Shown here in pieces: positions 44,161 to 51,919 of a stretch of DNA of 64,000 nucleotides (positions within the stretch are counted from its first letter, which is position 1; each line of letters begins with the position of its first letter). The position numbers and the translations under genes were made by a program. The stretch comes from Bacteroidota bacterium. Lineage in GTDB: Bacteria > Bacteroidota > Bacteroidia > Bacteroidales > Dysgonomonadaceae. The notes under the pieces are model-generated. The model saw only the letters and a list, made by a program, of their open reading frames with translations, did no database searches and was not told where the DNA came from. Location of the stretch: assembly GCA_023388315.1 (NCBI GenBank), contig JAEWGM010000030.1, forward strand, positions 1 to 64,000, in the 5' to 3' direction.

Positions 44161-45849
44161 CTACAACGGGATTACTACTCCCGGCATATCGGGCAACTCT
44201 TTGGAAGGCGGTGTAGGCGTTTCCTTTTTCAGGGTAATATAATTTTTGTATATTGATTTATTAACGCCGCTTCCAAATTCATAGGTAATGGTAACCTCCG
44301 TATCCGCATCAAATTTTTTACGCGTAAGCGTATAGTGCGATCCGTGATCGGTAACCTCTATAAAATCGGGAGCATTGCTAGTAATCTTGTATTCCGATGT
44401 GGGCACAAGCGTTTGGGTATCTTGAACTCTATATTTATTAACTTCAGCGTCATATTGCTGCTTATTGGCGGAATAATAAAAATCTATCTGCAGTTTTTTA
44501 TGCCCCCTTTTCCAAGTAATATAGCCGGCATTAGAAATAACCTCATCAAGTTCCTCGGGAGAAGGGTCTGTCCAAAGTCCCCTTAAAAAGTCGCGTCGCC
44601 AAAAGGTAGCACTTGCCTCCGCTCCATTGGGCAACTTACCGGTAAGGGTGTATTCTAAATTGTGCCCAAATCTATATATATGATCTTTTGCCACCCAATT
44701 GGAAAAAACACCCCAGTCGTTGGCTCGCAATTCGTTTAAGTATCCAGGATCAGAGTTGTTCACTCTCCAATTAATTTTAAAACGATCGGCGTTTTCCGGC
44801 AAAACGCTTAGGCCAATATCGTTCACTTCTCCCAGCCTGGTATAAAACTGTTTGTTTTTTATAATGATGGAGATTGGCTCCACGTCGGGGACTCCCCTAA
44901 AACTGCACTTATAAACACCATCAGCGTCAACTTCAGCTTGAGCATAGAGGTGGTACGCCTTGCCAACTTCCAGCGGTTCGCTCCGGGCAGGCAAGGTGTT
45001 TTCAGAGTATATCGGGTTCCAAATAAAATGAAAATCCATCTTTAACCGTATTTCCGGTGGAATGTTGCCGTTAGGCCGGCCCCAAGTTACCGCGGCTTTT
45101 TCCTGGTAGTTTGAAATATTCACAACATTAAAAAAACTATAACTCGCACCCTGCGAAAGGTGTATGTCGCCGTTAATAAGGTCATAGTGGGGGATTTTAG
45201 AGTTATCTTCACTGTAGTACATAAACCCGACGCCTTCCTCTGTAGGTATCGCATGGCACTCGATTACCTGTAATTCGCTGTGAGTGTTTTTAATGTGTAC
45301 TACCTGTAAGGTTCCTAAATGCTCAAAAGTAACGGCGGTGAGCGGTACTCCGGCATTCACCTCAGCTTTGAAAAACATGGGCATATCAAAGGTTTTAATA
45401 TATTCTCCTCCAATAGATCCAAATTCACCTGCAAATCTTTGGTTTACATCCACCAGTATTTTACCGGCTTCCACTTTCCCATTAGTGCCGTGCACACCGT
45501 AGAGGGTGTAATTGTCTGCGAGGTTTATGCCTATAACTTCCGCGGGAATAACAAACTTGCCGTTTTTGCGATCGTCAGAAACACTGATTGCCACTTCGGG
45601 CACTTTAACAATGGCGTCTCCCTGTTTAAAATAGAGGTCTAACGTTTCACCCTCGGGCTTCCAAAAAACATCGATATTTTTCGTGTTGGGTTCAGGCCAA
45701 ATATAAGCTTTTGTTTTCGCGGCGTTGTCGGGAACGGATACAGTTACCGTTTGCGGTTGGCCGAGCTGTTGTGGAAAGCCGTCGTCTGTTGTGGCGCAGC
45801 TTGCCACGATAAGGGCAATGGCTGCAAGGATAAATAATTTGTAATTCAT
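44161..45849 (-). CDS. Large fimbrillin-like lipoprotein with Ig-like C-terminal region
   Basis: A 562-aa lipoprotein, lipobox IVASC (Cys18). Residues 30-310 form two beta-rich lobes like fimbrillin-family subunits (KTKAYIWPEPNTKNIDVFW, then LTAVTFEHLGTLQVVHIKN). Residues 320-545 look like bacterial Ig-like repeats (GLSVLPENADRFKINW, KKFDADTEVTITYEFG). The extreme C-terminus is a Pro-rich tail containing LPDMPG, which resembles the LPGMPG in the tail of the 59-aa peptide encoded 25 bp upstream. Role as an adhesin or tip subunit is inferred. Confidence 0.6.
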   Translation of the reverse strand: MNYKLFILAAIALIVASCATTDDGFPQQLGQPQTVTVSVPDNAAKTKAYIWPEPNTKNIDVFWKPEGETLDLYFKQGDAIVKVPEVAISVSDDRKNGKFVIPAEVIGINLADNYTLYGVHGTNGKVEAGKILVDVNQRFAGEFGSIGGEYIKTFDMPMFFKAEVNAGVPLTAVTFEHLGTLQVVHIKNTHSELQVIECHAIPTEEGVGFMYYSEDNSKIPHYDLINGDIHLSQGASYSFFNVVNISNYQEKAAVTWGRPNGNIPPEIRLKMDFHFIWNPIYSENTLPARSEPLEVGKAYHLYAQAEVDADGVYKCSFRGVPDVEPISIIIKNKQFYTRLGEVNDIGLSVLPENADRFKINWRVNNSDPGYLNELRANDWGVFSNWVAKDHIYRFGHNLEYTLTGKLPNGAEASATFWRRDFLRGLWTDPSPEELDEVISNAGYITWKRGHKKLQIDFYYSANKQQYDAEVNKYRVQDTQTLVPTSEYKITSNAPDFIEVTDHGSHYTLTRKKFDADTEVTITYEFGSGVNKSIYKNYITLKKETPTPPSKELPDMPGVVIPL

Positions 45850-45874
45850 AATTCTAATTTCTAATTTTTAATTT

Positions 45875-46054
45875 CTACCAATTCCGTCCTGGCATACCGG
45901 GTAGCGGATCGCTCACCGGACTTCCTCCCAAAATGTTTTGGGTTAGTTCAATGTCGATGATTTCAATGTCGGGCGCGGTATATTGTTTAGCCGCTTTGTT
46001 TTGTGAGGCTGCCTTTTTGGGCATACCCACATGTGTTTGATTGTTTTTGTTCAT
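45875..46054 (-). CDS. 59-aa candidate RiPP-like precursor peptide with YxxP leader motif
   Basis: A short gene that standard length cut-offs miss. The 59 residues begin MNKNNQTHVGMPKK, Lys/Ala/Gln-rich, then YTAP at 25-28, an Ile/Asp/Glu amphipathic stretch IEIIDIELTQN at 30-40, ILGG at 41-44, and a 15-residue tail at 45-59 with Ser45, Ser48, LPGMPG and a C-terminal Trp. YxxP is the motif that lasso-peptide leaders use to bind PqqD-like domains, and a PqqD gene lies in the operon about 5 kb downstream. LGG could mark the leader/core border. It lies 52 bp after the HU-like stop and 25 bp before the large lipoprotein, all on one strand. Expression is unproven. Confidence 0.65.
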   Translation of the reverse strand: MNKNNQTHVGMPKKAASQNKAAKQYTAPDIEIIDIELTQNILGGSPVSDPLPGMPGRNW

Positions 46055-46106
46055 TGCTTTTCTGTTTTAAAAAGTTTATTTATTTGCTTGTTTTATAACG
46101 CACCAG

Positions 46107-46520
46107 TTAATTGTTTTCTGTTTCTGTGTTGTTGTATTGGTTCACTATTTTTACCTTTACGCTTTTAGCGGCGTTCACCATTTCCTGTTTTGGAAAGAAA
46201 CGTATAACTGGTGTTTTCAATATGGCGGCGGTAACTTCTTGTGGGGTGCCTACCATTTGTGAGCCAACCACTACTTTTATCAGTCCCAAATCGCCCAAAT
46301 CTACTGCCGCACCTTGTTGCAAACCACTGTTTACAAACTCAGCCAAGGTGGTGAGGGCATTGCGCACATCGCCCCGCGATAACGATGTGGCTCGCACAAT
46401 TTCATTTTCCAGCTGGCGTGGTGTAATCCGCTGCACGTTTTTTGGCAAAGCGTAATACATTGTTTGCCCTTTCTTTTCGCCAATGGGCATAACACGGTTT
46501 TTTACTTCAAAGTCAATCAT
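46107..46520 (-). CDS. HU family DNA-binding protein (HU-HIG type)
   Basis: A 137-aa protein with an HU/IHF-like fold of the extended HU-HIG group frequent in Bacteroidota. It shows RITPRQLENEIVRATSLSRGDVRNALTTL as the helical dimer region and GAAVDLGDLGLIKVVVGS as the beta-saddle, with a family-typical change in the arm (TPVIRFFPKQEM). It is probably a DNA-bending protein; related genes often sit next to surface-protein loci in this phylum. It is the first gene of the unit with the 59-aa peptide and the two lipoproteins. Confidence 0.85.
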   Translation of the reverse strand: MIDFEVKNRVMPIGEKKGQTMYYALPKNVQRITPRQLENEIVRATSLSRGDVRNALTTLAEFVNSGLQQGAAVDLGDLGLIKVVVGSQMVGTPQEVTAAILKTPVIRFFPKQEMVNAAKSVKVKIVNQYNNTETENN

Positions 46521-46925
46521 ACTGTTTGTTGCTTTATATGGGTTATTTGATTATTACCTGTTATTTTTTCTTGTTAATCTCCTTGTCCACGTTTTTTGAT
46601 GTTTCACCGGGAGGTCAGACGGTTTGTCGCATTCTCCACTTCTCCACTTCTTTACTTCTTCACTTCTTGTTTTTGGTGCGGTAATTCAGACGCATTCAAT
46701 GCGTCTACGGGGGTATCCAGTTCTCCACTTCTTCTATTTTCTTCTCCCACATCATTCTTAATCCTCCTCAGAATTTAGCGTTTATCCTTCTCAGGGAATG
46801 GCTAATGATCGTTCTCGGAGAGTGCTTTATTCCTCTTTGGCGATTAGCCGCTATTCGTTATGGAGCTTTGCTTGTCTTCCCTTAAAAGAACTAAGTCAAA
46901 AGTAGGGTGGTTTTATAAGAATCAC
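46521..46925. repeat. First part of an 855-bp gene-free gap, with the second ~90-bp direct repeat copy
   Basis: The HU operon promoter should lie here but no TTTG/TAnnTTTG pair is clear. The direct repeat partner of 42891-42980 is at 46616-46711, containing a perfect AGACGCATT/AATGCGTCT inverted repeat (46688-46706). An imperfect inverted repeat GGCTAA ... TTAGCC occurs around 46800-46850. No coding sequence is supported. Confidence 0.65.
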
Positions 46926-46999
46926 TTGTATTATCTGGGCAAGAATTTGTATAAATCACGCATTAACATTTGGGGGCATTTGTATTATTTGCGCATGAA
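46926..46999 (-). promoter_or_regulatory. Three helically phased 20-bp direct repeats, candidate AraC-type sites
   Basis: Copies start at 46926, 46947 and 46980 on the plus-strand text. All begin TTGTAT and end GCA or GCAT plus AA, with consensus TTGTATTATyTGsGCAwGAA. The first and third share 17 of 20 bases and the second and third share 15 of 20. Spacings are 21 and 33 bp, about two and three helical turns. They lie between the hybrid regulator gene and the HU-peptide-lipoprotein unit. Binding by the AraC domain of the neighbouring regulator is an inference. Confidence 0.5.
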
Positions 47000-47375
47000 A
47001 AGAGGGTAATGAGCTGTGGGTGAGAGGGTAATGGTGTGAAAGTGGGGGCTTAGGTGAGTGGGAGACTTTGTGAGTGAGGAGCGGTGCGGAGTGCGGGGGA
47101 TGGGAAGTCGGAGTTGGTTAGATTGGTTAGATATTTTAGATTTACGATGTTAGATCTTTGATGTGCTGGATGCTGGGTGTTGGGTGCAAGGGGAGTCGGA
47201 AGACGAAGTAGAGAGTTTATAGTTTGTAATGTGGGAGGCCCGAAGACCAATGACGGAAGTCCGAAGTAGGGCTATCAACTACAAACTTAGAACTCAAAAC
47301 TCCCAATTCTCACCTTTTCATCCGTGTACAATAACGTTAAGCAGGTTGGAATTTGCTTCACCCTTAGCTCAACGC
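47000..47375 (-). repeat. Rest of the gap, with dispersed repeat copy C (inverted)
   Basis: From 47110 to 47165 there is a TTAGATTTT-type low-complexity stretch. From about 47215 to beyond 47375 lies an inverted, diverged copy of the repeat at 37866-38042. Read on the minus strand it has GCGTTGAGC, GAAGCAAATTCC, GTACACGGATG, GAGTTTTGAGTTCT and ACTTCGGACTTCCG in the same order. The repeat runs into the last codons of the regulator gene. Confidence 0.65.
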
Positions 47376-50306
47376 TCAGAGCTCAACGCCTAAAGAACGG
47401 TTGCAGGGTCGCTCGGGTGAGCTGGGCAATGAGCGTTGAAATTGTAAAGGCGACAATCCGATGTATTTTTTAAATGTGCGTGAGAAATAAGACAAGTCAT
47501 AAAATCCGCAGGCGTCTGCCACATCAGTAACGGTTTGTGAGGTAGTTGAAAGCAATTTGCAGGCGTGGGCAAGTTTTACTTGCGTAATATAAGCCGAACT
47601 GGCATATCCGCTAATGGCATTAAGTTTGCGATTGAGCTGTGAGAGGCTCATGGAGAAATGCTCGGCAAGGAAAGACGGTGTGAGGCCTTCGCTTCGCATA
47701 TTTCTGTGAATAAGATCGTTCAATTTCAGAATAAAAGTGTCGTTTTCCGTATCTATTATGTGGTTTCGTTGGGTGCCGGCTTGTATTTCGTTTCTGAACT
47801 TATCTTTCATCAAGCGTCTGTTTTCCAACAGTTTTTCTATGCGCACTTGCAGTTCTTCGGGCTGAAACGGCTTGCGTATATAGGCGTCGGCGCCGCAACG
47901 CAATCCTTCAATTCGGTCTTCGTCACTGCTTTTTGCAGTGAGCATAATCACGGGAATGTGATTGAGCAATAAGCTTTCCCTAATCTCGCAACACAGGCGG
48001 TTACCATCTTTCACGGGCATCATCAAATCGGTAATCACCAAGTCCGGAACGTATTCTTGCGCCATTTCCCATCCTTCTTGTCCATTTTTGGCCATTAATA
48101 CGTTGTATGAATTACCAATAACCGTTTTTATATACCAGGCCACATCCCTGTTGTCTTCTACCACCAAAATAACCGGTTTTACCGTTTGTGGCAAGTCAGA
48201 TGGAAGGGTTTCTGTTTCTCCCGCTAATATTTCATCGTGGATATCGGGCAGGAAGGATTGTGGCGTGATGTGTTTTTCCGTTTGTTCTTGATATTGATGG
48301 CCTATGGGTAGGGTGATGGTAAAGGTCGCGCCTTTGTTTAACGTGCTTTCCACACGGATGGTTCCGCCCATTTTTTCTACCATCATACGCGTAAATGCAA
48401 GTCCTATACCGCTGCCCGCATCGTTTTTGGCATAGGGGCTTTGGTAGAAAAGTTCAAAAATGTGGGGGAGTTCTTCGGGGGCGATGCCTGTTCCGTTATC
48501 CGCCACGCGAATGTTGAGTTTTTGCTCGTTTCCACTTTTCCAAACAGAAAGCTTAATTTCGCCTCCTTCTTGGGTGTGTTTAATGGCGTTTGATAGTAAG
48601 TTGCTGATAATCCTATCGATATAAAAAGGAATAAAATCCATGTTTTGTGTGCTGAGGCCTGAATAGAATACAATTTTCCGATTTTTGCTTTTGGCATATA
48701 ATTCAAATCCTTCGGCACTCATGCGCAAATAAGAAACAATGTCGCCATATTTCCATTCCGGCGTGTCTTTTCCGGCTCTTATTTTGGCGATGTCCAGCAG
48801 TTGGTTTACCAAAGAAAGCAGCCTGTTGCTTTGACGCTCAATGGCATCGGTTATCATTTCTTTTTCTTTTTCGGGAAGATTTTTATCTTCTCTAATTTTG
48901 CGGTTGAAGCCTTGTATGACGGTGAGTGGGGTGCGAAACTCGTGCGTGATGTTAGTGAAGAAATCGGAGCGTGTACGTTCCATTTCGCGTAGGATTTTGT
49001 TGCTTCGGGTGCGTTGCCGGTAAGCGTAATAAAACAATGCCATAATGAGCACTGAAACCGCCAACACCAGCCACGTGATCAGGATGGCGTATCCTTTTTT
49101 CTGTTCGGCTAATTTGTTTTGTATTTCCATTTGCTCAATAAGACGTGTGCTTCGGTTCTGTTCGTAACCCACCCGTATGTCTAAATATCGGTTGGATTTC
49201 TGGATGCCTTGCACGCTATCTTGCATTTGAGTTTGCAGCATATAGTTTTGTAAAGCCGATTGATAGTCGCCTTGACGCACATCGCGATCGTGTTTCAGTT
49301 GATATACTTTGCCCAAATGTTCGGGCGAACTGATGGTATTGGCCGTATTTTCCGCTAAATGGATGTAATGGTCGAATTCTGTGTGGTTGTTTTCCGCCAA
49401 ATGAATGCGGGCAAGCGAAAGGCAAGCTTCCAGCCAGTGCCATTTGTCGGCAATTTTGTCCATCAACTGATATGCTTGCAGGTATTGCTCTTTGGCTTGG
49501 GTGTATTGCCCTTCTTTTTCATGCAGCGCGCCAATGTGGATAAGGCACAAGCCAATACCCATATTAGATTTGGCTATTTTGTTGTGTTCTAATGAGCGGT
49601 TATAGTAAACGAACGCGGAATCTATTTGCCGCCTCCCCTCAAAAATGGCGCCCAAGTTGGCATAATTAATGGCTTGCCCAATTTGGCTTTGTAGTTCAAT
49701 TTCGTCCTTAAGCGCCATTCTGAAATATTTCTCCGCATCTTCCAGATATCCCAGCGTGAGGCTCACATTGCCAATGCCGTTTAGTGCCACAACGCGGTTT
49801 TTCATGCCCGGCCCGGGAATGTTTGCTTGTGAGTAGTCCTCGGCATAACTTAGTGCCTTAAAATGATATTCCGATGCTTCGCCTTGCGCCCCTATACGCC
49901 GGAAATCGGTTCCTAAGTTGTTGAGTGCCTGCACTATTTCTACCGTGTCTTTTAATTTGAGGGCTATGGCCAATCCTTCTTGGTGGTTATGAATGGCTTC
50001 TGAGAAACGCGCGTTTTCCCGCAGGTACAAGCCCAGCTGCTTGTAGCACAGCATTTTACCTAAATCGTTTTCCTCTGCTTGAAATTCGCTAAGGAGAAGT
50101 TTAAGTGAATCTTCGTTTTTATTGCCGTAGAGTTTATTGGCAAGCTCCTGTCGAAGAGCTTGTTCATCTTCTAACTGCTTGTTTGATGAGATGCAACAAA
50201 CCGCCACGGCTACAAAGGCAAAGCACACCAATATTTGTGCAAATACTTTGTGATAGCGCCTGCGCGGCTTGTGTGTTTCTACTTTTTTTTGACGAAAGCA
50301 CCGCAT
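47376..50306 (-). CDS. Hybrid two-component sensor/regulator with TPR sensor domain and AraC output
   Basis: A one-protein signalling system of 976 aa. A membrane segment at 21-40 is followed by TPR-like helical repeats (about 60-390), a second membrane segment at 407-429, HisKA with His455 in THEFRTP, HATPase with Asn573 and GSGIGLAF, a receiver domain with Asp760 in VITDLMMP, and an AraC helix-turn-helix domain at about 862-960. TPRs between two membrane segments put the sensor in the periplasm. This differs from the usual Reg_prop propeller sensors of polysaccharide loci. It probably controls the neighbouring lipoprotein/peptide genes. The last about ten residues are encoded by the adjoining repeat. 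Confidence 0.92.
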   Translation of the reverse strand: MRCFRQKKVETHKPRRRYHKVFAQILVCFAFVAVAVCCISSNKQLEDEQALRQELANKLYGNKNEDSLKLLLSEFQAEENDLGKMLCYKQLGLYLRENARFSEAIHNHQEGLAIALKLKDTVEIVQALNNLGTDFRRIGAQGEASEYHFKALSYAEDYSQANIPGPGMKNRVVALNGIGNVSLTLGYLEDAEKYFRMALKDEIELQSQIGQAINYANLGAIFEGRRQIDSAFVYYNRSLEHNKIAKSNMGIGLCLIHIGALHEKEGQYTQAKEQYLQAYQLMDKIADKWHWLEACLSLARIHLAENNHTEFDHYIHLAENTANTISSPEHLGKVYQLKHDRDVRQGDYQSALQNYMLQTQMQDSVQGIQKSNRYLDIRVGYEQNRSTRLIEQMEIQNKLAEQKKGYAILITWLVLAVSVLIMALFYYAYRQRTRSNKILREMERTRSDFFTNITHEFRTPLTVIQGFNRKIREDKNLPEKEKEMITDAIERQSNRLLSLVNQLLDIAKIRAGKDTPEWKYGDIVSYLRMSAEGFELYAKSKNRKIVFYSGLSTQNMDFIPFYIDRIISNLLSNAIKHTQEGGEIKLSVWKSGNEQKLNIRVADNGTGIAPEELPHIFELFYQSPYAKNDAGSGIGLAFTRMMVEKMGGTIRVESTLNKGATFTITLPIGHQYQEQTEKHITPQSFLPDIHDEILAGETETLPSDLPQTVKPVILVVEDNRDVAWYIKTVIGNSYNVLMAKNGQEGWEMAQEYVPDLVITDLMMPVKDGNRLCCEIRESLLLNHIPVIMLTAKSSDEDRIEGLRCGADAYIRKPFQPEELQVRIEKLLENRRLMKDKFRNEIQAGTQRNHIIDTENDTFILKLNDLIHRNMRSEGLTPSFLAEHFSMSLSQLNRKLNAISGYASSAYITQVKLAHACKLLSTTSQTVTDVADACGFYDLSYFSRTFKKYIGLSPLQFQRSLPSSPERPCNRSLGVEL

Positions 50307-50634
50307 ATACCCATCTTTAGTTTTTCGTGTGTATTATTATGGGTCAAAGATAGTTAAAATAATTTATAATTCGCAAAAAAAGAACAGGGTTTTTAGCGTT
50401 GTGCGTTGGATATTAGGTAAAGCGAATTCCAATTCGCTTATCGTTATGGTGCACAGACGACGAGGTGAGAGTTTTGATTTCTGATTTCTGAATTCTGAGT
50501 TTTGAGTGTTTAGAGTTTATAGTTTTGTAGCCCGACTTCCGTCTTCCCGCACTCCACACTTCAGATCCAAAAAATCTAAAATCGTAAATCCAATATCTGA
50601 AATATCTAACCGTCTAACCGTCTAACGTTCCCTG
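50307..50634 (+). repeat. Gene-free gap with dispersed repeat copy B
   Basis: This 328-bp gap between the rhodanese and the hybrid regulator has no gene. Copy B runs about 50420-50550 and is nearly the same as copy A, including the palindrome AGCGAATTCCAATTCGCT and GGTGCACAGACGACGAGGTG. The end near the rhodanese (50560-50630) is AATCTAAAATCGTAAATC-type low-complexity text. The regulator promoter, if present, must be in 50307-50400, but no clear box is seen. Confidence 0.7.
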
Positions 50635-50964
50635 TCACCTCCACATCATCATCCCGCCTTTAAGGTTGTAAATTTTCTCAAATCCTTTTTGAGCCAGAAG
50701 AAGGGCTGCCTGATAGCTGCGTGCGCCGCTGTGACAAAAAACGGCAACGGGGCGGGTTTTGTCAAGCTTTTCGATTTTCTGTTTAAAGTCGCGTGCGTAA
50801 ATGTCTGCTAATTGCGCATGTTGGATGGTTCCACCGGCGTACTCTTCCGCTGTGCGCACATCCACCAATTGCACTTCCTTGTCGGCAATGATGGTTTTAA
50901 AATCGGCAGCGTTAACGGATTGTATGTTGTTTGACGCGTTTTTAAAGAATGAGAATATAGACAT
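50635..50964 (-). CDS. Rhodanese-like domain protein
   Basis: A 109-aa single-domain rhodanese, likely cytoplasmic. The active-site loop is FCHSGARS with Cys77, and VQLVDVRTAEEYAGGTI holds the conserved Asp-Arg. It could act as a sulfur carrier or thiosulfate sulfurtransferase in detoxification or cofactor sulfuration. It is downstream of metA by 49 bp on the same strand; a link to sulfur metabolism is possible but unproven. Confidence 0.92.
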   Translation of the reverse strand: MSIFSFFKNASNNIQSVNAADFKTIIADKEVQLVDVRTAEEYAGGTIQHAQLADIYARDFKQKIEKLDKTRPVAVFCHSGARSYQAALLLAQKGFEKIYNLKGGMMMWR

Positions 50965-51013
50965 TTTTATTTGGGTTTTATTGTTTATTAAAGTCGTTTT
51001 ATGAAAAAATTAT

Positions 51014-51901
51014 TTACTGATATACAAAGTAATGCAGCCAGTTTGTGAATAAAAGGTTTGCGTGACTTCTCCACAAAACAAGTGGCTCATTGTTGGGGTC
51101 GTTATCGCGATAATAGTTTATGGGGACACCCACATTTTGCATTCCTTTTTGCTTATCCCGAACGTATTCATCGTGCAGGGTGCGCGGCGCATATTCCGAA
51201 TGTCCGGTTACATAGAATTCACGATGTGTACGCGACGCCACAATGTAAACACCCGCTTCTTCCGATTCCGAAAGGATGGCAAGATCGGGATGTTGCAATA
51301 TTTCGTTGGCATACACCGTTGTGTGACGGCTGTGCGGGGCGTAAAACTCATCGTCGAAGCCACGGAAAAGCGGATGCGATTTTTCATTTGCCGTATGTTT
51401 GAACACACCGAATACTTTCTTGTCCAACGCGTATTTTTGTACGCCGTGGAAATGAAATAGCGCTGCTTGCGCCCCCCAACATATGTAAAATGTGGAGGTT
51501 ACATTGGTGCGCGACCAATCTAAAATCTGTTTCAATTCTTCCCAATAAGTTACTTCTTCAAAGGGAAGCATTTCCACAGGCGCGCCGGTAACGATGAAGC
51601 CATCGTAACGGTTGTTTTTAACGTGAGAAAAGGTGGTGTAAAACTTTCGGATGTGCTCAATGGGCGTATTTTTGGGCGTGTGGGTTTCCATTGCCATAAA
51701 TTCAACGTCAATTTCCAGCGGCGATGTGGAAATCAGCCTAAGTATGTCCGCTTCGGTGGTAATTTTTATCGGCATCAAATTAAGTACAAGCACCTTCAAT
51801 GGCTGCTTGTGAGAAATGGGACGCAACTTATCTTCCACGAAAATATTTTCGCGTCTCAACAGGTCAATTGCAGGAAAATTATGTGGTAAATTTAGGAGCA
51901 T
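51014..51901 (-). CDS. metA: Homoserine O-acyltransferase MetA
   Basis: First committed enzyme of methionine synthesis, acylating homoserine. The 295-aa product has nucleophile Cys141 in YICWGAQAAL, and His234 and Glu236 in GHSEY. The segment TGAPVEMLPFEEV has Glu at the position where E. coli MetA has Gly111; in characterised MetA proteins Glu here is linked to use of acetyl-CoA, so this may be an acetyltransferase despite the succinyltransferase family name. It lies 18 bp downstream of pyrI on the same strand. Confidence 0.94.
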   Translation of the reverse strand: MLLNLPHNFPAIDLLRRENIFVEDKLRPISHKQPLKVLVLNLMPIKITTEADILRLISTSPLEIDVEFMAMETHTPKNTPIEHIRKFYTTFSHVKNNRYDGFIVTGAPVEMLPFEEVTYWEELKQILDWSRTNVTSTFYICWGAQAALFHFHGVQKYALDKKVFGVFKHTANEKSHPLFRGFDDEFYAPHSRHTTVYANEILQHPDLAILSESEEAGVYIVASRTHREFYVTGHSEYAPRTLHDEYVRDKQKGMQNVGVPINYYRDNDPNNEPLVLWRSHANLLFTNWLHYFVYQ

Positions 51902-51919
51902 ATGGGCAAAGGGGCGTGG

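Noticed and set aside
37866..50550. Whole region as an integrated conjugative element or prophage
   Set aside because: No integrase, relaxase, transposase, tra or phage structural gene is seen, and no tRNA attachment site; only repeats mark the edges.
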